NCBI GenBank assembly: GCA_902791625.1
Contig: CADAWN010000008.1
Coordinates: forward strand, 1 to 43,039
Length of the DNA stretch: 43,039 nt
Reading direction: 5' to 3'
Origin: an uncultured Erysipelotrichaceae bacterium
GTDB lineage: Bacteria > Bacillota_I > Bacilli_A > RF39 > UBA660
Part shown: in pieces, positions 1 to 6,512 of the stretch
Numbering within the stretch: position 1 is the first letter of the stretch
Layout of the letters: every line of letters starts with the position of its first letter
Notes under the pieces: model-generated
Databases searched by the model: none
Seen by the model: the letters and a program-made list of their open reading frames with translations, nothing else
Told to the model about the DNA's origin: nothing
Made by a program: the position numbers and the translations under genes

Positions 1-257
1 AAAAATATCTTGCTTCATTACCTGAAAATGTAAGACAAAAAGCTGAAATTGCTCGTATGAAAGGTTTAGGAGAAATGGATGCTGAAGAATTAAATGAAAC
101 AACAATGGATATTGAGAAGAGAGTTTTAAGAAAAATAACAGTAGAGGATTGTATGGAAGCAGATTCTATGTTTAGTAAATTAATGGGTGAAGAAGTTGAA
201 CCTAGAAGAAAATTTATTGAAGAAAATGCGATCTATGTTAAGAATCTTGATATTTAG
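1..257 (+). CDS. gyrB: DNA gyrase subunit B, C-terminal end (partial)
   Basis: The reading frame is open from base 3 to the TAG at 255-257 and enters from outside the window. It carries the GyrB/ParE C-terminal signature around [18 protein letters not shown] and ends in YVKNLDI, the usual GyrB terminus. This is the end of the TOPRIM region and tail, which together with GyrA makes the ATP-dependent supercoiling enzyme. gyrA follows after 8 bases, so the two are co-transcribed. The ATG at base 57 is internal to the gene, not a start. Identity is secure from the motif and from gyrA next door. Confidence 0.97.
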   Translation, partial: KYLASLPENVRQKAEIARMKGLGEMDAEELNETTMDIEKRVLRKITVEDCMEADSMFSKLMGEEVEPRRKFIEENAIYVKNLDI

Positions 258-265
258 GAGGGTTA

Positions 266-2833
266 ATGATGGACAACGAAGAATTAAAAAATGAAATAGA
301 AGAAAATGAAGTAGATACAAATGAATATAGTGGAGTATTTCATGAGAAAGATTCACATGATGTTAATGATATTGTTAAAGAAATTAGTGATTCTTTCCTA
401 GATTATTCAATGAGTGTTATTACATCACGTGCTATTCCTGATTTAAGAGATGGATTAAAACCAGTTCATAGACGTATTTTATGGTCAATGTTTGAAGAAG
501 GAAATACACCTGATAAACCTCATAAAAAGAGTGCTACTACTGTTGGTTACGTTATGGGACATTACCATCCACATGGTGATTCATCTATATATGAAGCAAT
601 GGTAAGACTTGCTCAAGACTTCAATCAACGTTATATGTTAGTAGATGGTCATGGTAACTTTGGTAATATTGAAGGTGATGGAGCAGCTGCTTATCGTTAT
701 ACAGAAGCTCGTCTTGCTAAAGTATCACTTGAAATGTTGCGTGATATAAGAAAAGATACAGTTGATATGATGCCTAACTTTGATGAAACTAGTCCAGAAC
801 CAACTGTATTACCATCACGTTTTCCTAATATTTTGGTAAATGGATCAATGGGAATTGCTGTTGGTATGGCTACAAATATTCCACCACATAACTTAAGTGA
901 AGTTATTGATGGATGTGTTGCTTATATTGATAATCCAGATATAGATACAGATGGATTAATGCAATATATTAAAGGACCAGATTTTCCTACAGGTGGTATA
1001 ATTCTTGGAAATTCAGGTATTAAAAAAGCATATGAGACAGGTAGAGGTAGTATTACAATACGAAGTAGAGCAGAAATACAAGAAACAGGTAATCATCATA
1101 GTATTGTTATTACTGAAGTTCCATATGGTGTTAATACAATGGATTTAAAGAATAAAGTTGCAGAACTTGTTCATAACAAAGTAATAGATGGTATATCAGA
1201 TTATCATACTGATTTAAAAAATGGTGTTAAAATTACTATTTCATTAAAGAAAGATGCTAATCCACAAGTAGTTTTAAATAATTTATATAAACATACTAAT
1301 TTCCAAGTTAATTATGGAATTATATTTTTAGTAATTGATATGGGAACTCCTAAAACTTTAGGATTAAAAGATATTATTGCTAAATATATTGATCATCAAA
1401 AAGAAATTATTATAAGAAGAACTAGATTTGATTTAGCAAAAGCAGAAGAAAGAGCTCATTTATTAGAGGGGTTAAGTATTGCTATAGATAATATTGATGA
1501 AGTTGTTAAGATAATTCGTGGTAGTGATGATGATGAAATTGCTAAGAAAACATTGATGGATAGATTTAAATTAGATGATCCACAAACTAATGCTATTTTA
1601 GAAATGAAGTTAAGAAGATTAACTCATATGTCTAAAGATGCAATAGAAGCTGAATTAGCTGAATTAAAGGAAAAAATTGCCAATTATAAAGAAATTTTAG
1701 CAAGTCCTCAAATGGTACTTAACATAATTAAAGAGGAAATGTTAGAAATTAAGAATAAATATGGTGATGAAAGAAGAACTTCAATTGATATGACTGCAAT
1801 AGACTATATTGAAGATGAATCACTAATTCCTGTAGAAGATGTAATAATTACGTTAACTAATAGAGGATATATAAAGAGATTAAAATCTGATGTATATAGA
1901 ACTCAGAATAGAGGTGGAGTTGGAATTAAAGGAATGACAACTAATGAAGAAGATGTAGTAGAACACCTAATTTCAACAAAAACACATGATTATATATTAT
2001 TCTTCTCAACAAAAGGAAGAGTTTATAGAATGAAAGGTTATGAAATACCTGAATACAGTAGACAATCTAAAGGATTACCAATAATTAACTTATTATCACT
2101 AGATAAAGAAGAGAACATTAGTTCGATAATTAATGTATCATCTGAAGAAGAATTAAAATATTTAGTATTTGTAACTAAGAATGGTATTGTTAAGAAAACA
2201 GCAATAGAAGAGTTTGATAATATCAGAAATAGTGGAAAAATAGCTATTGGATTAAAAGAAGATGATGAATTAATTAGTGTTAGAAAGATTAGTGAAGATA
2301 GTGAAATAGTTATTGGTGCAAGCAATGGTAGACTTGTAAGATTTAATGAAAAAGAAATTAGAGCAATGGGAAGAACAGCTTCAGGAGTACGTGGTATTGA
2401 CCTAGGTGGAAGTATAGTAGTAGGTGCTGAAGTAGTTAAACCTGATGATTTAATCTTAATTGTTACAGATAAAGGATATGGTAAAAAGACTTTAGTTGAT
2501 GAATATAGATTAACTCATAGAGGAAGTAAAGGTGTTAAAGCACTAAATCTAACTGAAAAGAATGGTTCTATGGTTGCACTTAGATGTATTAATGATAATA
2601 ATCCAGTAGATTTAATGATTATAACTAACGAAGGAATGATCATGAGAATGCCAATTGATCAAGTTTCTACATTAAAAAGAGCAACTCAAGGTTTAAGATT
2701 AATTAAATTAAGAGATGATCAAACAGTAGCTAATGTTACATTAGTTCAAAAAGAAGAAGATTCTGAAACAACAAATAGTGAAATTGTTACTGAAGAATCA
2801 TCAGAAGAAACAATAGAAGAAGGTAATGAATAA
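266..2833 (+). CDS. gyrA: DNA gyrase subunit A
   Basis: This is the breakage-reunion subunit of gyrase, which introduces negative supercoils with GyrB. An AGGAGG at 256-261 precedes ATG 266. The quinolone-resistance region HYHPHGDSSIYEAM is at about residues 99-112, with Ser106 and Glu110 at the E. coli Ser83 and Asp87 positions. The catalytic tyrosine is Tyr145 in YRYTEARL; the residue two before it is Tyr where most GyrA proteins have Met. The GyrA box QNRGGVG lies at residues 547-553, which marks gyrase rather than topoisomerase IV. The C-terminal beta-pinwheel is complete and ends in an acidic Glu-rich tail. At 855 residues it is slightly longer than typical GyrA (about 820). An intrinsic terminator overlaps the stop codon. 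Confidence 0.98.
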   Translation: MMDNEELKNEIEENEVDTNEYSGVFHEKDSHDVNDIVKEISDSFLDYSMSVITSRAIPDLRDGLKPVHRRILWSMFEEGNTPDKPHKKSATTVGYVMGHYHPHGDSSIYEAMVRLAQDFNQRYMLVDGHGNFGNIEGDGAAAYRYTEARLAKVSLEMLRDIRKDTVDMMPNFDETSPEPTVLPSRFPNILVNGSMGIAVGMATNIPPHNLSEVIDGCVAYIDNPDIDTDGLMQYIKGPDFPTGGIILGNSGIKKAYETGRGSITIRSRAEIQETGNHHSIVITEVPYGVNTMDLKNKVAELVHNKVIDGISDYHTDLKNGVKITISLKKDANPQVVLNNLYKHTNFQVNYGIIFLVIDMGTPKTLGLKDIIAKYIDHQKEIIIRRTRFDLAKAEERAHLLEGLSIAIDNIDEVVKIIRGSDDDEIAKKTLMDRFKLDDPQTNAILEMKLRRLTHMSKDAIEAELAELKEKIANYKEILASPQMVLNIIKEEMLEIKNKYGDERRTSIDMTAIDYIEDESLIPVEDVIITLTNRGYIKRLKSDVYRTQNRGGVGIKGMTTNEEDVVEHLISTKTHDYILFFSTKGRVYRMKGYEIPEYSRQSKGLPIINLLSLDKEENISSIINVSSEEELKYLVFVTKNGIVKKTAIEEFDNIRNSGKIAIGLKEDDELISVRKISEDSEIVIGASNGRLVRFNEKEIRAMGRTASGVRGIDLGGSIVVGAEVVKPDDLILIVTDKGYGKKTLVDEYRLTHRGSKGVKALNLTEKNGSMVALRCINDNNPVDLMIITNEGMIMRMPIDQVSTLKRATQGLRLIKLRDDQTVANVTLVQKEEDSETTNSEIVTEESSEETIEEGNE

Positions 2834-2849
2834 TTATCTTCTTTTTTTT
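2817..2849 (+). terminator. gyrA intrinsic terminator
   Basis: An 11-bp stem (2817-2827 with 2833-2843, one G-T wobble) with a 5-base loop is followed by six further T residues. The upstream arm is within the last gyrA codons, so the stop codon lies in the hairpin. Confidence 0.85.
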
Positions 2850-2857
2850 GTAGAATT

Positions 2858-2871
2858 ATTTTCCGGGAAAT
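2858..2871. promoter_or_regulatory. Noc-type site 1
   Basis: ATTTTCCGGGAAAT differs from the 14-bp Noc consensus at one position. Confidence 0.75.
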
Positions 2872-2882
2872 AATTTAGACAA

Positions 2883-2898
2883 TGTTCCACGTGAAACA
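2883..2898. promoter_or_regulatory. parS site 1
   Basis: TGTTCCACGTGAAACA is a perfect match to the bacterial parS consensus, which allows either base at position 5. Confidence 0.9.
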
Positions 2899-2928
2899 TA
2901 TAAAAATATATAAAAATGGATAAAAAAT

Positions 2929-2942
2929 ATTTCCTGGGAAAT
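2929..2942. promoter_or_regulatory. Noc-type site 2
   Basis: ATTTCCTGGGAAAT differs from the consensus at one central position. Confidence 0.75.
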
Positions 2943-2954
2943 AATATAGAACAA

Positions 2955-2970
2955 TGTTCCACGTGAAACA
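2955..2970. promoter_or_regulatory. parS site 2
   Basis: Perfect copy of TGTTCCACGTGAAACA, 72 bp from site 1. Confidence 0.9.
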
Positions 2971-3001
2971 TATAAAAATATATAAAAATAGATAAAAAAA
3001 T

Positions 3002-3015
3002 ATTTTCCGGGAAAT
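3002..3015. promoter_or_regulatory. Noc-type site 3
   Basis: ATTTTCCGGGAAAT, with the same single change as site 1. Confidence 0.75.
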
Positions 3016-3027
3016 AATATAGTACAA

Positions 3028-3043
3028 TGTTCCACGTGAAATA
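3028..3043. promoter_or_regulatory. parS site 3 (one mismatch)
   Basis: TGTTCCACGTGAAATA has a C-to-T change at position 15; the CACGTG core is intact. Confidence 0.8.
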
Positions 3044-3074
3044 TATAAAAGATATATAAAAATGGATAAAAAAT

Positions 3075-3088
3075 ATTTCCCGGGAAAT
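3075..3088. promoter_or_regulatory. Noc-type site 4
   Basis: ATTTCCCGGGAAAT matches the consensus exactly. Confidence 0.82.
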
Positions 3089-3100
3089 AATCTAAAGTAA

Positions 3101-3116
3101 TGTTCCACGTGAAACA
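3101..3116. promoter_or_regulatory. parS site 4
   Basis: Perfect copy of TGTTCCACGTGAAACA, 73 bp from site 3. Confidence 0.9.
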
Positions 3117-3149
3117 TACAAAAAAATACAAGAAAATATATAAAAAATC

Positions 3150-3178
3150 TTGAAAAATAAAGAAATAAGTAATAAAAT
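3150..3178 (+). promoter_or_regulatory. Sigma-A promoter for the SRP RNA
   Basis: TTGAAA at 3150-3155, a 17-bp spacer and TAAAAT at 3173-3178. The expected start, 6-7 bases downstream, falls at the first base pair of the SRP RNA hairpin. Confidence 0.75.
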
Positions 3179-3184
3179 AATATC

Positions 3185-3262
3185 GATGCAATAAGTAAAT
3201 ATGGAACCAGGTCAGAATCGGAAGATAGCAGCCTTAACATCATTTATTTATGTGCATCTTTA
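3185..3262 (+). ncRNA. ffs: Signal recognition particle RNA, short 4.5S type
   Basis: Domain IV is recognisable: GGTCAG at 3210-3215, a GGAA tetraloop at 3220-3223 and the conserved AGCAGCC opposite. These are the Ffh-binding elements of SRP RNA. The flanks form a long helix: GATGCA (3185-3190) pairs with TGCATC (3253-3258), and the A/T-rich arms between them also pair. A T-rich stretch follows. The molecule is a single hairpin of about 75-80 nt with no room for the Alu domain of the long Bacillus scRNA. It acts with Ffh and FtsY in targeting membrane proteins. In B. subtilis the gene lies between tadA and dnaX; here it is upstream of tadA. Confidence 0.9.
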
Positions 3263-3276
3263 TTTTGGAGTAAAAT

Positions 3277-3729
3277 ATGAAAGAAAAATATATGAAATTA
3301 GCTATAAAAGAAGCAACAAAAGCTTATAAAATAGGAGAAGTACCTGTAGGTGCACTTATAGTTAAAGATGATCAAATAATTTCAAAAGCATATAATAAAA
3401 AAGAAAAAATAGGTAGTGTTACTAGACATGCAGAAATAATTGCTATAGAAAAAGCTAGTAAGAAACTAAATAATTGGAGACTTGATGGTTGTGATATATA
3501 TATAACACTTGAACCTTGTCCTATGTGTGCTAGTGCTATTAAGCAAAGTAGAATAGCAAATATTTATTGTGGATTAAATAATTCTGACGAAAATAATATA
3601 AATATAGTTAAATCTATATTAAAAAAAGATAAAATTAATGGTTCTTGTAACATAAATTGTGGATTATTTTCTTCTGAAATAGAAGAATTGATGAAAAAAT
3701 TTTTTCTTTCATGTAGAAATAAAAAATAA
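3277..3729 (+). CDS. tadA: tRNA-specific adenosine deaminase TadA
   Basis: Converts adenosine 34 of tRNA-Arg(ACG) to inosine so that one tRNA can read CGU, CGC and CGA. The zinc-dependent deaminase fold shows the His51-Ala-Glu53 motif, where Glu53 is the proton shuttle, and the zinc ligands in Pro80-Cys81-Pro-Met-Cys84. Its 150 residues are normal for the family. The region between Asn97 and the C terminus is more divergent than in Bacillus. A GGAG lies 7 bases before ATG 3277. It follows the SRP RNA with no obvious promoter of its own, so it is probably read from the ffs promoter. Confidence 0.95.
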   Translation: MKEKYMKLAIKEATKAYKIGEVPVGALIVKDDQIISKAYNKKEKIGSVTRHAEIIAIEKASKKLNNWRLDGCDIYITLEPCPMCASAIKQSRIANIYCGLNNSDENNINIVKSILKKDKINGSCNINCGLFSSEIEELMKKFFLSCRNKK

Positions 3730-3739
3730 TTGATTTATA

Positions 3740-3748
3740 TGATATAAT
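3740..3748 (+). promoter_or_regulatory. Extended -10 promoter of dnaX
   Basis: TGATATAAT combines a TGn extension with a perfect TATAAT at 3743-3748. No good -35 box is visible, as is common for extended -10 promoters. It lies 21 bases before the dnaX start. Confidence 0.6.
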
Positions 3749-3768
3749 ATATAGGTGAGGTGGGTTAT

Positions 3769-5409
3769 ATGTATCAAACTTTATATAGAAAATATAGACC
3801 AAAGAATTTTGATAGTGTGGTTGGGCAAGATGTAGTAGTTCAAACACTTAAAAATTCTATAAAAAATAGTAAAATTAATCATGCTTATATATTTTTTGGA
3901 CCACGTGGTGTAGGAAAAACATCAATTGCTAAAATATTTGCTAGAACTGTTAATTGTGATAAGCAGGATGGTAATATTTGTGATGAATGTGATAAATGTA
4001 TTTCATCTAAATCTAATGAGTGCCTTGATATTATTGAAATAGATGCTGCATCTAATAACGGAGTAGACGAAATAAGAGAATTGAGAGATAAAGTTAATCT
4101 TGTGCCATCAGAATTAAAATATAAAGTTTATATAATTGATGAAGTTCATATGCTTACTATACAAGCATTTAATGCTTTATTAAAAACCTTAGAAGAACCA
4201 CCAGCTCACGTTATATTTATATTAGCAACTACAGATCCTCAAAAGGTACCTGAGACTATTATTTCAAGATGTCAGTGCTTCTCATTTGATAGAATTAGTA
4301 ATAATGATATTATTTCTAATCTTAAAAATATATGTAAAGAAGAAAAAATTGAGATAGATGATGAAACACTTGAAAGTATTGCTGAAATGTCTAATGGTGG
4401 AATGAGAGATTCAATTGGTATGCTTGATAAATTATTCGCATATTGTGGAAATAAAATAACATATAATGATTTTATAAAAGTAAATAAAATTGTTTCCACA
4501 AAAGAAGTGGATAGTTTTATTGACTTAGTATATAAAAATAATATTAATGAAGTTATAACAAAAATAGATGAATGGAATTCTACTGGAGTTAATGTAACAC
4601 AATTACTTGAAATGATGTTAAATTCACTTAAAAACATTATTATTTCTAGTATTACTGGTAAATCTGAATATGAAGATAGTAATAAATTAATTAAACTATC
4701 TAATTTGATAAACGAAAATTTGTTCGATATTAAAAAGAGTTCAAATCCCAAAATATATATAGAAATAATGCTTTTAGGCTTTATAAATGACTACCAAATT
4801 ATTTCCCGGGAAATAATTTCAGAAGAAAAATCCACAAAAATAGTGGATAAAAAAGAATCCAAAATAAAAAAATCCCCAGAAATAGTGGAAAAAAAGATAG
4901 AAGAACCTAAAATAGAACCAAAAGAAGAAGAAAAAGAAGAATCAAATATTGATGAAATAATGAATATTAGATTAAATAATGCTTTTGCAACAGCTAATAA
5001 ACAAGAATTAGAAAAAGATAAAGAAAAATTTAATAAATTAAATGATTATACTTTTGATCAGGAAATAGGTTATTTAGTATGTAGTCTATTAGATTCAAAA
5101 TTAAGAGTATCCAGTGAAGATTATCTTGTTATTAGTTATGAATATGATTCAATGGTTCAAGAAAATATTAAATTATTAAAAAAATTAACTGATGTATTGA
5201 AAGAAAAGATAGATATAACAAAGAAAATCTCTATAATTAGTGATGAATTATGGGAAAAAGAAAAGAAAAAGTATGTTACTATGTTAAAAAATAAAGAAAA
5301 ATATGAGATAATAGAAGAGCCTGAGTTAATTATTAATAAAAAGACAAAAAAAGAAACAAATAAAAACAATATTATTAATGATTTTGGTGATATAGTAGAA
5401 GTTGAATAA
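3769..5409 (+). CDS. dnaX: DNA polymerase III subunit gamma/tau
   Basis: Clamp-loader ATPase that opens the sliding clamp and, through the tau part, links it to the polymerase. ATG 3769 is preferred over the in-frame GTG 3760 because the ribosome site GAGGTGG lies over that GTG. Visible elements in order: YRKYRP N terminus, Walker A GPRGVGKTS, a four-cysteine zinc module, Walker B IIDEVHML, sensor 1 LATTDPQKVP and the SRC motif. The linker after domain III is rich in Lys and Glu, and a tau-like C-terminal domain follows. The product is 546 residues. The linker coding sequence also holds a perfect Noc-type palindrome (4796-4819) and a slippery heptamer (4890-4896) that could yield a short gamma product. 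Confidence 0.97.
   Translation: MYQTLYRKYRPKNFDSVVGQDVVVQTLKNSIKNSKINHAYIFFGPRGVGKTSIAKIFARTVNCDKQDGNICDECDKCISSKSNECLDIIEIDAASNNGVDEIRELRDKVNLVPSELKYKVYIIDEVHMLTIQAFNALLKTLEEPPAHVIFILATTDPQKVPETIISRCQCFSFDRISNNDIISNLKNICKEEKIEIDDETLESIAEMSNGGMRDSIGMLDKLFAYCGNKITYNDFIKVNKIVSTKEVDSFIDLVYKNNINEVITKIDEWNSTGVNVTQLLEMMLNSLKNIIISSITGKSEYEDSNKLIKLSNLINENLFDIKKSSNPKIYIEIMLLGFINDYQIISREIISEEKSTKIVDKKESKIKKSPEIVEKKIEEPKIEPKEEEKEESNIDEIMNIRLNNAFATANKQELEKDKEKFNKLNDYTFDQEIGYLVCSLLDSKLRVSSEDYLVISYEYDSMVQENIKLLKKLTDVLKEKIDITKKISIISDELWEKEKKKYVTMLKNKEKYEIIEEPELIINKKTKKETNKNNIINDFGDIVEVE
4796..4819. promoter_or_regulatory. Noc-type binding site inside dnaX
   Basis: A perfect 24-bp palindrome (AAATTATTTCCC and its complement) centred on the consensus ATTTCCCGGGAAAT at 4801-4814. 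It encodes Ile-Ser-Arg-Glu-Ile using TCC and CGG, codons that look rare in this AT-rich sequence. Identity is by match to the B. subtilis Noc consensus and to the array at 2858-3116. Confidence 0.75.
4890..4910 (+). other. Candidate -1 ribosomal frameshift signal in dnaX
   Basis: The heptamer A AAA AAG lies in frame at codons GAA-AAA-AAG (4888-4896), the same heptamer used in E. coli dnaX. After a -1 slip, four codons (Asp-Arg-Arg-Thr) lead to TAA at 4908-4910, giving a product of about 380 residues that keeps the three clamp-loader domains. A second heptamer, A AAA AAA, starts near 4864 and runs into the same stop. No clear upstream Shine-Dalgarno stimulator or downstream stem is visible. 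Confidence 0.45.
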
Positions 5410-5426
5410 GAAAAGGAGAGATGAAT

Positions 5427-5720
5427 ATGAATATGCAAGCTATGCTTAGACAAGCACAAAACATGCAAAAAGAAATGATGAAAGTAAAAGATGAAATTGA
5501 TAACACTGAATTTGTTGGTGAAAGTTCATTTGTTAAAGTAACTATTAATGGTAAAAAAGAAGTATTAGATGTAAAAATAGATAATACTGACTTAGATGTA
5601 GAAGATTTAGATATGTTATCAGATTTATTTATAGTAGCTACAAATAATGCTATGAAACAAGTAGATGAAGTAACAGAAAAGAAAATGGCAAAATTTGGTA
5701 ATATGCCAGGATTATTCTAG
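5427..5720 (+). CDS. YbaB/EbfC family nucleoid-associated protein
   Basis: A small dimeric DNA-binding protein whose gene follows dnaX and precedes recR in most bacteria. The 97-residue product has the family layout: a Met/Gln/Lys-rich N-terminal helix (MLRQAQNMQKEMMK), a central sheet containing VKVTINGKKEVLDVKID, and a C-terminal helix ending in MPGLF. Three ATG codons lie at 5421, 5427 and 5433. The GGAG at 5415-5418 leaves only 2 bases to the first and 8 to the second, so 5427 is chosen. The family is thought to help organise DNA and possibly recombination repair with RecR. Confidence 0.93.
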   Translation: MNMQAMLRQAQNMQKEMMKVKDEIDNTEFVGESSFVKVTINGKKEVLDVKIDNTDLDVEDLDMLSDLFIVATNNAMKQVDEVTEKKMAKFGNMPGLF

Positions 5721-5728
5721 GATTAGTT

Positions 5729-6505
5729 ATGCCAGATAGTATTAAGAAAATGATTGAATCATTCAAAATGTTACCTGGAATAGGTGAAAAAACTGCAGAA
5801 AGAATGGCTTTTTCTGTAATGAATTTTGATGATGATCAGATAGAATTATTTATAAGTAGTTTAAATGATGTTCATACTAAGATAAAAAAATGTGAAATAT
5901 GTAATACATTAACAGAAAATGATAAATGTAGTGTTTGCTCTAGTAATAATAGAGATAATACTTATTTATGTGTCGTTGATGATGTTAAAAATGTATTCTT
6001 ATTTGAAAAGATGGGTATGTTTAATGGTTTTTATCATGTTTTAGATGGATTAATCTCACCAATGGATGGTATTAATCCTGAAGATATAGGTTTAGATAAA
6101 CTATTAGATAGAATAAAAAAAGAAAATTTTAAAGAAATTATATTCGCATTTAATCCAAGTATTGAAGCAGAAACTACTGCAATGTATATAAAGAGAATAT
6201 TAGATGGGTATGATTTAAAATTTACAAGACTTGCAAGTGGTGTACCAATGGGTGCAAATATGGAATATGTTGATAGTCTTACACTTGAAAGACCTTCATA
6301 TCATTTGTTGGGTGATAATATGAAGAAGGTCTTTTCTATATTAAAAAAACTAGTATTTAGTGCTTTTTTAATATATGGGTATAATTTAATTGCTGTTAAT
6401 TTTAATTTATTAATACCAATTAATATCTGTAATATTTCTATTGTAACTTTTTTAGGTGCACCTGGAATGCTTGCTCTTGTCTTATTTAAATTTGTGACAA
6501 GGTGA
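5729..6505 (+). CDS. recR: RecR recombination mediator fused in frame to BofA-like membrane domain
   Basis: Residues 1-197 are RecR, which works with RecO and RecF to load RecA. They show the helix-hairpin-helix MLPGIGEKTAERMAF, a four-cysteine zinc finger (CEIC...CSVC) and a Toprim domain with VDDVKNV and FNPSIEAE. The usual RecR ending (LTL then ALEGRR-like) is replaced by ERPSYHLLGDN. Codon 198 (ATG 6320) then begins about 61 residues resembling BofA, the inhibitor of pro-sigma-K processing: a hydrophobic segment, IPIN, and FLGAPGMLALVLFKF. No stop separates the parts. A weak GGTGA lies 5 bases before ATG 6320, so internal initiation of bofA is possible. In B. subtilis bofA is a separate gene just after recR. 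The RecR identity is certain; the BofA call is strong by motif and place. Confidence 0.9.
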   Translation: MPDSIKKMIESFKMLPGIGEKTAERMAFSVMNFDDDQIELFISSLNDVHTKIKKCEICNTLTENDKCSVCSSNNRDNTYLCVVDDVKNVFLFEKMGMFNGFYHVLDGLISPMDGINPEDIGLDKLLDRIKKENFKEIIFAFNPSIEAETTAMYIKRILDGYDLKFTRLASGVPMGANMEYVDSLTLERPSYHLLGDNMKKVFSILKKLVFSAFLIYGYNLIAVNFNLLIPINICNISIVTFLGAPGMLALVLFKFVTR

Positions 6506-6512
6506 GGAATAT

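Larger units (their letters stand above)
2858..3116. repeat. Four-unit tandem array alternating Noc-type binding sites and parS sites
   Basis: Four units with a period of 71-73 bp. Each unit contains a palindrome close to ATTTCCCGGGAAAT, the Noc binding site described in B. subtilis, at 2858, 2929, 3002 and 3075. Each palindrome is followed 25-26 bases later (start to start) by the ParB centromere site TGTTCCACGTGAAACA, at 2883, 2955, 3028 and 3101. Spacers are A/T-rich (ATATATAAAAA-like). Site identity rests on matching the published consensuses; the alternating order and fixed spacing are seen directly. The array sits just downstream of gyrA in origin-proximal DNA, where parS clusters are expected. 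parB and noc are not in the window. Function as a ParB/Noc loading zone is inferred. Confidence 0.9.

Noticed and set aside
2858..3116. Possible CRISPR array
   Set aside because: The units repeat along their whole length, so there are no unique spacers, and the repeated parts are known palindromic protein sites. No cas genes are present.
2856..3243. Two long minus-strand open frames over the array, rich in Phe, Tyr and Ile
   Set aside because: They are read-through of the A/T-rich tandem units (repeated peptide containing the parS reverse strand); no ribosome site and no family resemblance.
3760..3768. GTG start of dnaX at 3760
   Set aside because: It lies in the GAGGTGG ribosome site; ATG 3769 gives proper spacing and the usual YQTLYRKYRP start.
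6290..6322. Sequencing frameshift explaining the RecR-BofA fusion
   Set aside because: Neither alternative frame restores the usual RecR ending (ALEGRR-like), and the two parts are in one frame with normal lengths.
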